DNA of 64,000 bases. Origin: Bacteroidales bacterium H3. GTDB lineage: Bacteria; Bacteroidota; Bacteroidia; Bacteroidales; Muribaculaceae. The position numbers were made by a program, and so were the translations under genes. The notes beneath the pieces were generated by a model. The model did not search any database, was not told where the DNA came from, and was given only the letters and a program-made list of their open reading frames with translations. Shown here piece after piece: positions 44,761 to 54,170 of the stretch; the first letter of the stretch is position 1, and every line of letters begins with the position of its first letter. The stretch spans positions 9,236-73,235 of the forward strand of contig DAAN01000019.1 of NCBI GenBank assembly GCA_001701135.1. Reading direction: 5' to 3'.

Positions 44761-45909
44761 ATGGTCAAGATAATACGAACATCGACGGTGCCGGGGTCGT
44801 TGGCCGCGTTTTGCCGGGGGCTGTTGCGGGAACTGCAGGAGCAGGAGGGCTATGAGGTTGTGGCAGTAAGCTCGCCCGGAGTCGAGCTTGACGAACTCGG
44901 CAGCCGCGAGGGCGTAAGAACGGCAGCCGTTGCCATGGAGCGGCACATATCGCCTTGGCGCGATGTGAAGAGCCTATGGCGACTTGTAAAAGTGTTCCGT
45001 CGCGAACGGCCTGCCATGGTTCACTCAATGACCCCCAAAGCCGGACTGCTGTCGATGATAGCGGCGTGGATCTGCCGGGTGCCTGTGCGCGTCCACACTT
45101 TCACCGGTCTTGTTTTCCCCACAGCAACCGGGCTCACGCAGCGGATACTCATTCTCACCGACCGCGTCACATGTGCCTGCGCCACGCACGTAATCCCCGA
45201 AGGGGAAGGCGTGAAAAATGATCTTATCAACTACAATATCACCCGAAAGCCATTGAAAGTGCTCGGTCACGGCAACGTGCGCGGCATCGACCTCGATCAT
45301 TACAATCCCGGATTGCCCGAGGTACAGGCCGAAGCCGCCAAGCTGCGCCGTCCCGACGCGTTCACTTTCGTGTTCGTCGGTCGGCTCGTCCGCGACAAAG
45401 GGATCAACGAACTCGTCGAAGCCTTTCATCGCCTTCACTCCGAATATCCCCATACCCGCCTGCTGCTCGTGGGAGAAATGGAACAGGACCTCGATCCATT
45501 AAAACCGGAAACCCTCAACGAAATCAAGCATAACGACTTCATCGAGGCAGTCGGCAGGCAGTCGGATGTCCGACCCTGGCTCGCCGCCGCCGACGCGCTC
45601 GTCTTCCCGAGCTATCGGGAGGGGTTCCCCAACGTAGTCATCGAGGCTGGTGCCATGGGGCTTCCATCCATCGTCACAGACATAAACGGCAGTCGCGAGA
45701 TCATCATAGAGGGCCGTAATGGCGTAATCATCCCGCCCCGCGACATCGAGGCTCTCTACAACGCAATGAAACGCATGGCCGTCACCCCCACCGAAGCCAT
45801 CGCGATGGGCGCCGCAGCCCGTCCACTCATCGCCTCACGCTACGAACAGACCTACGTGCGCCGTTGCCTCAAAGAATTTTACAACGAGACATTGTGTTCA
45901 GCCCATTGA
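44761..45909 (+). CDS. GT4 glycosyltransferase, CapM/PglA-like
   Basis: 382 residues. It resembles transferases that add a second sugar to the undecaprenyl-linked first sugar. VHSMTPKAGLLSMIAAWI and HTFTGLVFPTATG are seen in the N-terminal domain; LGHGNVRGIDLDHYNPG, FVFVGRLVRDKGINELVEAF and the E-x7-E in PSYREGFPNVVIEAG in the C-terminal domain. This pattern and its position near the initiating transferase at 46181 fit a second-step enzyme. The acceptor is inferred. Confidence 0.9.
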   Translation: MVKIIRTSTVPGSLAAFCRGLLRELQEQEGYEVVAVSSPGVELDELGSREGVRTAAVAMERHISPWRDVKSLWRLVKVFRRERPAMVHSMTPKAGLLSMIAAWICRVPVRVHTFTGLVFPTATGLTQRILILTDRVTCACATHVIPEGEGVKNDLINYNITRKPLKVLGHGNVRGIDLDHYNPGLPEVQAEAAKLRRPDAFTFVFVGRLVRDKGINELVEAFHRLHSEYPHTRLLLVGEMEQDLDPLKPETLNEIKHNDFIEAVGRQSDVRPWLAAADALVFPSYREGFPNVVIEAGAMGLPSIVTDINGSREIIIEGRNGVIIPPRDIEALYNAMKRMAVTPTEAIAMGAAARPLIASRYEQTYVRRCLKEFYNETLCSAH

Positions 45910-45950
45910 CAACGTATCGCGGCAATCTTCTAAATAATTGATATAGAGAC

Positions 45951-46133
45951 ATGTCGTTGCGAAATCAGAACACCCCATCGCGTCGCATCTCCATCCTCTC
46001 CGACAGATTCGTTGACGCCACCAACATCCATCTGAGCCGGCCGAAAAGCTACTACGTAAAAGCCGACCTGCACAATAACACATTCTCACTCTCCAGTTCC
46101 CGGAAAGAGTTGACCGGTGACAGCGAAGAATAA
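45951..46133 (+). CDS. Small hypothetical protein
   Basis: 60 codons with an ATG at 45951, basic N-terminal part and acidic tail (GDSEE). It is the only plausible frame in the 271 bp between two polysaccharide genes and lies on the same strand. There is no signal peptide, membrane segment or recognised domain. It may be a short remnant or chance. Confidence 0.35.
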   Translation: MSLRNQNTPSRRISILSDRFVDATNIHLSRPKSYYVKADLHNNTFSLSSSRKELTGDSEE

Positions 46134-46180
46134 ACCGCCCTGCCAATAATATATCCGACATCAGAAACGTTACAACAGAG

Positions 46181-46795
46181 ATGAAACTGTACAGGGATGT
46201 TTTCAAGCGAGCCATTGATATTGCCGCATCAGCCGGAGCGCTGTTGGTGCTGTCATTTCCCCTTGCGGCTGTTACCGTGTGGCTTCACTTCGCCAATCGC
46301 GGAGCCGGTGCGTTCTTCTTTCAGGAGCGACCGGGCAAGAATGGCAAAATCTTCAAAGTGGTCAAATTCAAGACTATGACCGACCAGCGGGATGCCGACG
46401 GCAATCTGCTGCCCGATGGCGAACGCCTGACTAAAGTAGGACGATTCGTCCGTTCCACATCCATCGACGAACTACCACAACTTTGGAACGTGCTACGTGG
46501 CGACATGTCGCTCATCGGCCCTCGTCCCCTACTCGTTCAATATTTGCCACTTTATTCACCCATGCAGGCGCGCCGCCACGAAGTGCGCCCCGGCATCACC
46601 GGTTGGGCCCAGTGCCACGGCCGCAACGCCATATCATGGCAAAAGAAATTTGAACTCGACGTCTGGTATGTCGACCATATCTCTTTCGTCACAGACTGCA
46701 AAATCGTCTGGACAACTTTGATGAAAGTCATTAAACGATCCGACATCAATTCTCAGACCGATGCCACCATGGAAGCTTTTAATGGACATAATTAA
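46181..46795 (+). CDS. Initiating phosphoglycosyl transferase (PglC/WcaJ C-terminal type)
   Basis: Short monotopic bacterial sugar transferase that moves a sugar phosphate from a UDP-sugar to undecaprenyl phosphate and so starts repeat-unit assembly. 204 residues. One re-entrant hydrophobic segment near residues 15-35, then QERPGKNGKIFKVVKFKTM, the catalytic Asp-Glu at 96-97 in TSIDELPQLWNV, GDMSLIGPRPLL and RPGITGWAQ. There is no long N-terminal membrane domain as in WcaJ, so it is PglC-like. A TIR-NTPase gene follows after 6 bp. Confidence 0.93.
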   Translation: MKLYRDVFKRAIDIAASAGALLVLSFPLAAVTVWLHFANRGAGAFFFQERPGKNGKIFKVVKFKTMTDQRDADGNLLPDGERLTKVGRFVRSTSIDELPQLWNVLRGDMSLIGPRPLLVQYLPLYSPMQARRHEVRPGITGWAQCHGRNAISWQKKFELDVWYVDHISFVTDCKIVWTTLMKVIKRSDINSQTDATMEAFNGHN

Positions 46796-46801
46796 CGAAT
46801 T

Positions 46802-49192
46802 ATGAAAGACAAAATCTTTATTTCGCATAGTAGCGCATGGAAAGAATCTGTGGTCAAACCTCTTGTCGAGTTATTAGGACGCGACTTGACAGTTGTAGAC
46901 CTATATAATTTTGAGTGTGGCGAGGAAATATGGGCTGAGATCAGAAAAGCGATAACCGATTGCCGATATTTCTTGTTTTTAATCTCGAAAGAAGCTCTTC
47001 GTGAAGGTGGATGGGTTGAACGGGAAATCAACTTTGTCCGCGATCTTGTTGACGAGGGCAAAGTCCTATTTTGGCCTGTAATCATAGATAATGAGATTGA
47101 ATGGAGCGATTCTCGCATCAAACCTTGGATTCAAAAAGAGTATATAACAGACCATTATACTACAATTCCATTGCTCGCCCATTTAGTGCAAAACAAGGTA
47201 AGGAAAGATTTATATGCCCGAGACGAGAAACTAAAAGCTCGTCGCACTCTTTTTATGGGGCGAGATGCCGACTTGAGTGCGCTAAAAGGCATACTCAGCG
47301 ACAGGAGAACGGATAGTGACATCCCGAATCCGAATACACTGATCATTTCGGGGCTTCGTCATCTTGGCCGAAAGAGGTTTCTAAAGGAATTTTTAAGCAG
47401 AGAGGTCAAAACAAATACTACACCAGAAGACATATTTACCATTTCGCTGGATGCTTCGGATGATGAATGGGCTTTCCTGCAGAAGCTCAACAACATTGTC
47501 AGCAAATATCAGCCTTGGGAAATAACGGAGATATATGATCATCGGGAAAAGGTTCTTCCTCTGATTAAAGATCTCTACAAAGTTCTCCGAGATAATAAGG
47601 GCACCGTAGTTATTCTTGACGACGGTGCTATTGTAAAGCGTAACGGACATCTGGCTAATTGGGTTGTTGGTCTCATCAGAGTTCCGGAATTTAACGGTGA
47701 ACTGATGTTCAATATAGTCAGCCGTTTTCGTCCGGCCTATAATACCTCAACCAATTTCCCTACGGTAATAACAATGTCAATCAGAGAAATAGAGAAAGCG
47801 TGGCTCATACGTCTCTTTAAAGAATATGCTCTGATTTGCAATATCCCCGTATCGGAAACTCTTGTAGAGGAATGTGTGGAAGAATCTAATGGATACCCCT
47901 TGCCGGTATACAAGGCTGTGGAAGCTCTGGCTACGGGAGGGCAACAAAAGGGCAGAATACGCAATGCTTTGAACACGGCAAAAGCAGTAATTGAATCTGA
48001 TTTCAGGGTTATTTTGGAAGAGTTGCAATATGAGTGTCCCGGAGCAATTGATGTCCTTACGGTTCTCTCAAGAGTTCCGTTGATGTCTGACCGCGATCTT
48101 GCCACAGTAATAGGGTCCGAGCTGTATGACTATCTTGATGTCCTTGACAATTACAGCGTTTTGCTGTTTAGCGGTATCGACAACTCGCTGATTTCCGCAA
48201 ACCCGGGCATTGCCAATTATATCCGACGCCGCCCATCCAAGCTCCCGGATGAAATGGAACAGCGATATAATGAACTGGTTTTCGAAAACATTAAGAATTT
48301 TCGGATGGAAGGCATGGATATTGCAGGATACATGCTCGCAGCCCGTGAAAGCATTAAAAACAATCCGTCTGCAATTCCTGACGACCTGTGCATTCCATCA
48401 TTAGTACTTCGTTTAATGATGGAATACTATTATCAAGGGAACAATGATCTCGTAATAAGCATGGCGGACCAGGTTCTTAAAGGATACTCGAGGTTGACCA
48501 AAGAGATGGAAAGATCCATCAGATATTGGCTTTGCAGCGCATTGTGTCGCAAAGGAGATACTCGAGCACCTAAAGAGATTAAATTTTTTGACACGAACTC
48601 TTACAGTCACAACTTCCTGATGGGGTTTTATTACCGTCATAAGATCGGGGATCACGAACGCTCATATTGCATAGCTCGTGATTATTATATGAGCGCTTAC
48701 GAGCTGACTTTTGCAAACAATGACTCCGAGTTTGACGATGCAAAACTTCTGCATGAATTATGGATTGTCAAATTTTCACTTCGAGAATCTGACGCTCTTG
48801 ATTTTGCGAAAAAGTGCTATGAACGTCGTCCAACAAATTTCTATCATGTCGAAGCCTACTTCCGTAGTCTGGTTCGTTCCAAATCTGCCGACACCAAAGA
48901 GCTTAACAACCTCGTCAAGGCGATGAGAAGTTCTGATGACTCTCATAAATTGATAATCGCCAATACGATGGAAGCCGAGATCAAATATTTCAAAGGGAAC
49001 AATATCGCAGAATTCGTAAAAAGCATTGAGAATATTATTAGCAACAATATAGAATCTGACTATATAAAATATCCTTTCAGAGTTCTTCGTGAAATCTGCG
49101 AGTTGAATGACTCTTTACAGATTTACAATGGAATAAAAAAGAAATATTCCGATTTTGCCGAAGATTTCGACTATCCACACATCCCCGACTGA
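46802..49192 (+). CDS. TIR-domain protein with STAND-like NTPase and helical-repeat C-terminus
   Basis: 796 residues, cytosolic. The TIR domain spans about 1-135: IFISHSS at 5-11, FLFLISKEALREGGW, and E75 (four residues after W71) at the place of the catalytic NADase glutamate. A STAND/NB-ARC-like region follows: TLIISGLRHLGRKRFLKEFL at 179-198 is a Walker A-like loop that departs from GxxxxGK[ST], having R190-K191-R192, and ILDDG at 271-275 is Walker B-like. From about 480 on, the sequence is helix-rich with TPR-like pairs and no known sensor. Bacterial TIR-STAND proteins act in antiphage defence by depleting NAD; this role is inference here. It is 6 bp after the initiating sugar transferase and 6 bp before a decarboxylase gene, so it is embedded in a polysaccharide operon. 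Confidence 0.82.
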   Translation: MKDKIFISHSSAWKESVVKPLVELLGRDLTVVDLYNFECGEEIWAEIRKAITDCRYFLFLISKEALREGGWVEREINFVRDLVDEGKVLFWPVIIDNEIEWSDSRIKPWIQKEYITDHYTTIPLLAHLVQNKVRKDLYARDEKLKARRTLFMGRDADLSALKGILSDRRTDSDIPNPNTLIISGLRHLGRKRFLKEFLSREVKTNTTPEDIFTISLDASDDEWAFLQKLNNIVSKYQPWEITEIYDHREKVLPLIKDLYKVLRDNKGTVVILDDGAIVKRNGHLANWVVGLIRVPEFNGELMFNIVSRFRPAYNTSTNFPTVITMSIREIEKAWLIRLFKEYALICNIPVSETLVEECVEESNGYPLPVYKAVEALATGGQQKGRIRNALNTAKAVIESDFRVILEELQYECPGAIDVLTVLSRVPLMSDRDLATVIGSELYDYLDVLDNYSVLLFSGIDNSLISANPGIANYIRRRPSKLPDEMEQRYNELVFENIKNFRMEGMDIAGYMLAARESIKNNPSAIPDDLCIPSLVLRLMMEYYYQGNNDLVISMADQVLKGYSRLTKEMERSIRYWLCSALCRKGDTRAPKEIKFFDTNSYSHNFLMGFYYRHKIGDHERSYCIARDYYMSAYELTFANNDSEFDDAKLLHELWIVKFSLRESDALDFAKKCYERRPTNFYHVEAYFRSLVRSKSADTKELNNLVKAMRSSDDSHKLIIANTMEAEIKYFKGNNIAEFVKSIENIISNNIESDYIKYPFRVLREICELNDSLQIYNGIKKKYSDFAEDFDYPHIPD

Positions 49193-49198
49193 CACCGT

Positions 49199-50390
49199 AT
49201 GACCCATTACCAAGAACTTCATTCCCCATGCTTCATCTTTGACGAAGCGGAGTTCAAACGGGGTATTTGCGGCTTCAGAGACTCATTAAAAAAGCGCTTT
49301 CAGCAGGTCGATATCGGTTATTCTGTAAAGACCAATTCGCTGCCTTATGCACTTCGCATGGCTAGATATAACGGATGTATGGCCGAAGTTGTCAGCCATG
49401 ACGAGTATGAACTTGCACTACTTTGCGGTTTCTCCCCCGACAAAATAATCTATAACGGGCCATTAAAACCCCAAACCACTGCAATTCAAGCAATTATGAG
49501 GGGGGGGGATTATGAATATAGAAACCAAGAGAGAGCTTGAATGGCTTAAGGAATTACCTCGGAATAGAAATTTCAGTGTTGGCATCAGACTGAATATTAA
49601 TATTTCTCACATATCGCCTGAGGATGCAGATGGCGATGATGATAACAGCCGATTCGGATTCAGCGATGAAAGCGGAGAATTCGCCGATGCACTTAATTAT
49701 ATAGAATCTTTACCCAACGTATCTCTCGCCGGGCTACACATCCACCGCACCGCCCACTCCCGCTCGCCGCGATTTTATCGCCGCTCTGTTGAATATGCTG
49801 CATCTGTTATCAAAAAATATAATCTCTCGCTTGACTATCTTGATGTCGGAGGTGGCTATTTCGGCATTTTCCCTAATAAACCGACATTCTGCGACTATGC
49901 CGAGGCGTTATATACTCCACTCGTTCAGCATGGGCTTGAACATCTGCGGATAATCATAGAGCCGGGGAACGCGCTGACTGCAAGTTCGTTCTCTTTTCTT
50001 TCATCTGTCATCGATGTCAAGAAAGTCGATACACATACCCGGTTTGTAACTACCGACGGTTCACGCAATGACATAGATCCATTTTTTCATAAGAGCGACT
50101 ATATCAAGGAGATTCTTCCAAGATCGGAAAACCGCCCTATTGAGCCACTCCAGATAGTGGCCGGATGCACCTGCCTCGAATACGACCGGATGTTCACGCT
50201 AATTGACAAACCTCGTCTCGAAACAGGCGACCGCATTCTCTATCAGAATGTAGGGGCCTACACGATGACACTCTCGCCGCAGTTCATTCGCCTCTGGCCG
50301 AGGGTTTATTCAAGAAATGAGGAAGGGGTCTGTCGCGAAGTGCGCCGCCCGTCATGTGCCGCTGATATAATTGCTCTTGACAAATTATAA
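49199..50390 (+). pseudogene. PLP-dependent decarboxylase, frameshifted in a G9 tract (possibly phase-variable)
   Basis: Group IV (Orn/DAP/Arg) decarboxylase-type protein split into two frames. The first frame (49199-49540, 113 residues) has the PLP Lys in IGYSVKTNSLPYAL. It ends out of frame after nine G residues at 49500-49508. The second frame continues from 49512 to 50390 with GLHIHRT, LDVGGGYFG, IIEPGNAL and GDRILYQNVGAYT. Removing one G gives a single frame of 396 codons that reads through without other damage. Either this cell carries an off state of a slipped-strand switch, or the read count is wrong. The family makes amines or D-/L-amino acids; in a polysaccharide locus it may supply a substituent. 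Confidence 0.85.
49500..49508 (+). repeat. G9 homopolymer causing the frameshift
   Basis: Nine G residues inside the decarboxylase coding region. Eight G would restore the frame. Confidence 0.9.
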
Positions 50391-50409
50391 TTACACAACT
50401 CAGTCAACA

Positions 50410-51411
50410 ATGAACAACTTGCTGTTTTGCAGCGTTGGACGCCGCGGGCGCCTTCTGCGCGATGTTAAGGAAACTATTGGAAAGACCGGACATATAGTGG
50501 GTACCGATCATCAATCCACTGCGCCTGCGCTACAGTTCTGTGACCGCCAGTACGTGGTGCCACGGATTACAGAACCGGGATATGTCGATATTCTTCTCGA
50601 CATATGCCGCGAGAATGACATAAAGGCTGTCACAACACTTATCGACCCTGAAATAGAACTGATTGCAGCCAACTCAGACCGTTTCAAGGAAGCCGGTGTG
50701 ATACCCTTGTGTCCGGCTCCCCAAAGCGCCATCTACTGTTTCAACAAATATGAGCTGTTCAAATATCTTACCCGGAAAGGCATCAGGACACCCCTGACGT
50801 TTCACGACTGGGCAGATTTCAAAGAAGTTCTGGCAGCCGGACGAATCTCATTCCCGGTGTTCATGAAACCTGTCTGTGGCAGCGGCAGCGTGGGAGCGCA
50901 CAAGGTTCACACACTCGAACAGGCCGAGGCTGACTGGAACAGCGGAGAGCATGATTATATCATTCAGGAGCTGATGACAGGTGGCGACTGCGATGCAGAC
51001 GTATATGTCGATACAATATCCCACAAAGCCGTGGCGGCCTTCTCCAAACGCAAGATTGAGACTCGTATCGGAGGGGCGAGCAAAACCATTTCTTTCAAGG
51101 ATCCAAAACTTTTCGCTTTTATCGAAGAAGTATGCTCGGCATTCGAATTCAACGGTCCGCTCGACATGGACTTCTTCATTAAGGACGGCGAGTATTACCT
51201 GTCGGAGATCAATCCGCGTTTTGGTGGCGCATACCTCCACGCCTATGGAGCCGGAGTTGATTTCATCAAACTGATAGTAAACAACATCAACGGAGTCGAG
51301 AACCCGGTGAATATCGGAGATTACGATGAGGATGTACTGATGCTTATGTACGACGATGTCGTGATAGCTCACACCTCGGATCTCGTCGACCGCAACTTCA
51401 CAATATTGTAA
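50410..51411 (+). CDS. ATP-grasp ligase of a polysaccharide locus
   Basis: 333 residues from the start at 50410 (MNNLLFCSVGRRGRLL), 19 bp after the decarboxylase. It has the CarB/PylC-like ATP-grasp layout: an N-terminal Rossmann-like part with GTDHQSTAPAL, FNKYELFKYLTRKGIRTPLT, FPVFMKPVCGSGSVGAHKV (ATP-binding Lys), YIIQELMTGGDCDADVYVD and the metal loop EINPRFGGAYLH. Such enzymes join a carboxylate to an amine through an acyl phosphate. With the decarboxylase before it and a UDP-sugar dehydrogenase after it, it could amidate a sugar acid. Its stop overlaps the next start by 1 bp (TAATG). Confidence 0.88.
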   Translation: MNNLLFCSVGRRGRLLRDVKETIGKTGHIVGTDHQSTAPALQFCDRQYVVPRITEPGYVDILLDICRENDIKAVTTLIDPEIELIAANSDRFKEAGVIPLCPAPQSAIYCFNKYELFKYLTRKGIRTPLTFHDWADFKEVLAAGRISFPVFMKPVCGSGSVGAHKVHTLEQAEADWNSGEHDYIIQELMTGGDCDADVYVDTISHKAVAAFSKRKIETRIGGASKTISFKDPKLFAFIEEVCSAFEFNGPLDMDFFIKDGEYYLSEINPRFGGAYLHAYGAGVDFIKLIVNNINGVENPVNIGDYDEDVLMLMYDDVVIAHTSDLVDRNFTIL

Positions 51412-52676
51412 TGGAACGGATACTGCTATGCCTGGCGCATATGAGCGGCAGGGAGATGGATTTTATAAAGGAGGCGTTTGCAGATAACTGGGTGGTGCCT
51501 CTGGGACCGAATGTCAATGGCTTCGAGAAGGATCTTGAGGCGTTTGTAAACCATTGTGAAGGTTCCGAAGAGCCGCTCGACAAGAAGGTGGTGGCGCTGT
51601 CGGCCGGTACGGCTGCGGTGCATCTGGCGCTGATTGCCTGCGGCGTTGGTCCCGGCGACGAGGTGCTGGTGCAGTCGTTTACGTTCTGTGCGTCGAGCCA
51701 TCCTGTAACGTATCTGGGCGCTACTCCGGTGTTTGTCGATTCTGAAGCCGAAACGTGGAATATAGATCCCGACCTGCTCGAAACGGCTATTAAAGACCGC
51801 ATCGCTAAAACCGGAAAGAAGCCCAAGGCCATAATTCCTGTGGCTCTTTATGGCATGCCATACCGTATTGACCGCATAATGGAGATTGCCGACCATTACG
51901 GCATTCCGGTAATCGAGGACGCCGCCGAGGGCTTCGGCTCACGTTTCCGCGGTCAGGTGCTCGGCACTTTCGGCCGCTATGGCGTGCTGTCGTTCAACGG
52001 CAACAAGATGATCACAACCTCAGGCGGAGGCGCACTGATCTGCCCCGACGCCGACTCGGCCCGCGAGATTCTATGGTATGCCACACAGGCCCGCGAAAGC
52101 TATCCTTATTACCAGCATGAGGCCATAGGCTACAACTACCGAATGTCGAACATCTGCGCAGGCATCGGCCGCGGCCAGATGACTATTGTCGACGAGCATA
52201 TCGCCCACCACCGCCACGTGCAGGCTCTATATGAAGATCTTCTCGCCGACGTCGAGGGAATAACGGTGCACAAAGCTCCCTCGCCCGAGTTCGACTCCAA
52301 CTTCTGGCTATGCACCGCCACGCTCGACCCCGCGCTGCGGATCAAAGGGCAGGAGAATGCCTACAAGCAAGTTATCACCGGTGCCGTAGGTGGCGCCGCC
52401 GGAGTCACCCACTCCACATCATCGGCCGTGACCGACTGTCAGCCCAACGACAATGTGGAGGCTCTCCGCATGGCGCTCGACGCAGCCAATATCGAATCGC
52501 GCCCCTTGTGGAAACCGATGCACCGGCAGCCGGTGTATCGCAACAATCCGGCCTACACCAACGGCGTCAGCGAATCGCTCTTCAAAGTCGGAATCTGCCT
52601 CCCCTCGGGTCCATGGGTGACAGACGAAAATGTCCGTTATATAGTCGACAACATCAAGGCATCCATCGAAAAATAA
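51411..52676 (+). CDS. DegT/DnrJ/EryC1 sugar aminotransferase (PglE-like)
   Basis: PLP enzyme that adds an amino group to a 4-keto or 3-keto nucleotide sugar. 421 residues. [20 protein letters not shown] near residue 27, [44 protein letters not shown] and the PLP Lys in [14 protein letters not shown] are seen, then [13 protein letters not shown]. It resembles the UDP-4-amino-sugar forming aminotransferases of O-antigen and N-glycan pathways. A 4,6-dehydratase for its substrate is not within the window. The ATG overlaps the ATP-grasp stop. Confidence 0.93.
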   Translation: MERILLCLAHMSGREMDFIKEAFADNWVVPLGPNVNGFEKDLEAFVNHCEGSEEPLDKKVVALSAGTAAVHLALIACGVGPGDEVLVQSFTFCASSHPVTYLGATPVFVDSEAETWNIDPDLLETAIKDRIAKTGKKPKAIIPVALYGMPYRIDRIMEIADHYGIPVIEDAAEGFGSRFRGQVLGTFGRYGVLSFNGNKMITTSGGGALICPDADSAREILWYATQARESYPYYQHEAIGYNYRMSNICAGIGRGQMTIVDEHIAHHRHVQALYEDLLADVEGITVHKAPSPEFDSNFWLCTATLDPALRIKGQENAYKQVITGAVGGAAGVTHSTSSAVTDCQPNDNVEALRMALDAANIESRPLWKPMHRQPVYRNNPAYTNGVSESLFKVGICLPSGPWVTDENVRYIVDNIKASIEK

Positions 52677-52701
52677 AAGTCTTCCTGAGCGGTTACAAAC
52701 T

Positions 52702-54027
52702 ATGATGATGAAAGAGAGATATAACATAGCTGTTGCCGGCACCGGATATGTCGGGCTTAGCATCGCCACTCTTCTGGCGCAGCACAATCATGTCACGGCT
52801 GTCGACGTGATTCCCGAAAAGGTGGAGAAAATCAACAGCCGCCTGTCGCCCATTCAGGACGAGTATATCGAAAAGTATCTGGCGGAAAAAGATCTTGACC
52901 TGACGGCGACACTCGACGGAGCGGCAGCCTATAAAGATGCTGATTTCGTGGTCATTGCGGCCCCCACAAACTATGATCCCGTCAAGAATTTCTTTGACAC
53001 ACACTGCATCGAGGATGTAATCGATCTGGTGCTGGACGTGAATCCCGACGCTGTTATGGTCATAAAATCGACCATACCTGTAGGATACTGTCGCAGTCTG
53101 TATGCTAAATACGCCGCAAAGGGCGTCGGGCGGTTCAACCTACTGTTTTTCCCCGAATTTCTCCGCGAAAGCAAGGCTCTCTACGACAACCTATATCCTT
53201 CGCGCATCATCGCCGGCATACCCAAAATCATTGAAAAGGACGGGCTGGATGACGAGAACAAGGCAATTAGCAAGGTTACCGACATTGCCATGCTTGACCG
53301 GGCGGCTCACATCTTTGTAGGCCTGCTGCAGCAGGGTGCGATAAAAGAGGATATACCCGTGCTTTATATGGGCATGAAAGAAGCCGAGGCTGTAAAACTA
53401 TTTGCGAACACCTATCTTGCACTCCGCGTAAGCTACTTCAACGAACTCGACACCTACGCCGAGGTCAAGGGTCTTGATTCACGCGCCATAATCGAGGGAG
53501 TCGGCCTGGATCCCCGTATCGGCTCGCACTACAACAACCCTTCGTTCGGATATGGAGGCTATTGTCTGCCCAAGGACACCAAACAGCTGTTGGTCAACTA
53601 TACCGCGGTTCCTCAGAACATGATGAGCGCCATCGTGGAATCGAACCGCACCCGCAAGGATTTCATTGCCGACCAGATACTCAATCTTGCCGGCTATTAC
53701 ACCTACTCGGCCAACAACCAGTATAACGCAGGCCACGAAACGCCATGCATCATTGGCGTATACCGCCTGACGATGAAGTCAAACTCCGACAACTTCCGCC
53801 AGTCGTCGATCCAGGGAGTGATGAAGCGCATCAAAGCCAAGGGCGCACAGGTCATTATTTACGAGCCGACACTCGAAGATGGCACCACATTCTTCGGAAG
53901 CCTCGTCGTGAACAACCTCGCCAGATTCAAAGAAATGTCGAAAGCCATAGTGGCAAACCGCTATGACTCATGCCTCGACGATGTGGAATCCAAGGTATAT
54001 ACCCGCGACATTTTCCGTCGTGACTGA
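52702..54027 (+). CDS. UDP-glucose 6-dehydrogenase-type nucleotide-sugar dehydrogenase
   Basis: NAD-dependent two-step oxidation of a UDP-hexose to a UDP-uronic acid. 441 residues. NAD site [16 protein letters not shown] near residue 10, [18 protein letters not shown], and the catalytic Cys in [14 protein letters not shown]. The C-terminal domain shows [17 protein letters not shown]. Glucose as substrate (Ugd) is more likely than an N-acetyl sugar but is not certain. It is the last gene of the locus and is followed by a very strong terminator at 54051. Confidence 0.92.
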   Translation: MMMKERYNIAVAGTGYVGLSIATLLAQHNHVTAVDVIPEKVEKINSRLSPIQDEYIEKYLAEKDLDLTATLDGAAAYKDADFVVIAAPTNYDPVKNFFDTHCIEDVIDLVLDVNPDAVMVIKSTIPVGYCRSLYAKYAAKGVGRFNLLFFPEFLRESKALYDNLYPSRIIAGIPKIIEKDGLDDENKAISKVTDIAMLDRAAHIFVGLLQQGAIKEDIPVLYMGMKEAEAVKLFANTYLALRVSYFNELDTYAEVKGLDSRAIIEGVGLDPRIGSHYNNPSFGYGGYCLPKDTKQLLVNYTAVPQNMMSAIVESNRTRKDFIADQILNLAGYYTYSANNQYNAGHETPCIIGVYRLTMKSNSDNFRQSSIQGVMKRIKAKGAQVIIYEPTLEDGTTFFGSLVVNNLARFKEMSKAIVANRYDSCLDDVESKVYTRDIFRRD

Positions 54028-54050
54028 CCGCCTGCGAGGGCAATAGACTG

Positions 54051-54097
54051 AACAGGCCACCCCCGGGAGCGCGCTCCCGGGGGTGGCCTGTTTTTAT
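54051..54097 (+). terminator. Terminator of the polysaccharide locus
   Basis: A 42-bp perfect palindrome (54051-54092) folds to a hairpin with a GC-rich stem of up to 19 bp and ends in T5. It closes the operon ending at 54027. Confidence 0.92.
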
Positions 54098-54116
54098 GCC
54101 CATATCTCCGCCGCGA

Positions 54117-54148
54117 TTTGTATAACACAATTTGAATAGTTAATTTTG
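54117..54148 (+). promoter_or_regulatory. purN promoter
   Basis: TTTG (54117-54120), 20 nt, then TAATTTTG (54141-54148): a full Bacteroidetes-type promoter. Transcription would start near 54154, about 17 nt before the ATG at 54171. This supports the choice of that start. Confidence 0.7.
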
Positions 54149-54170
54149 CATCAGATTGGACAAGAAGAAT

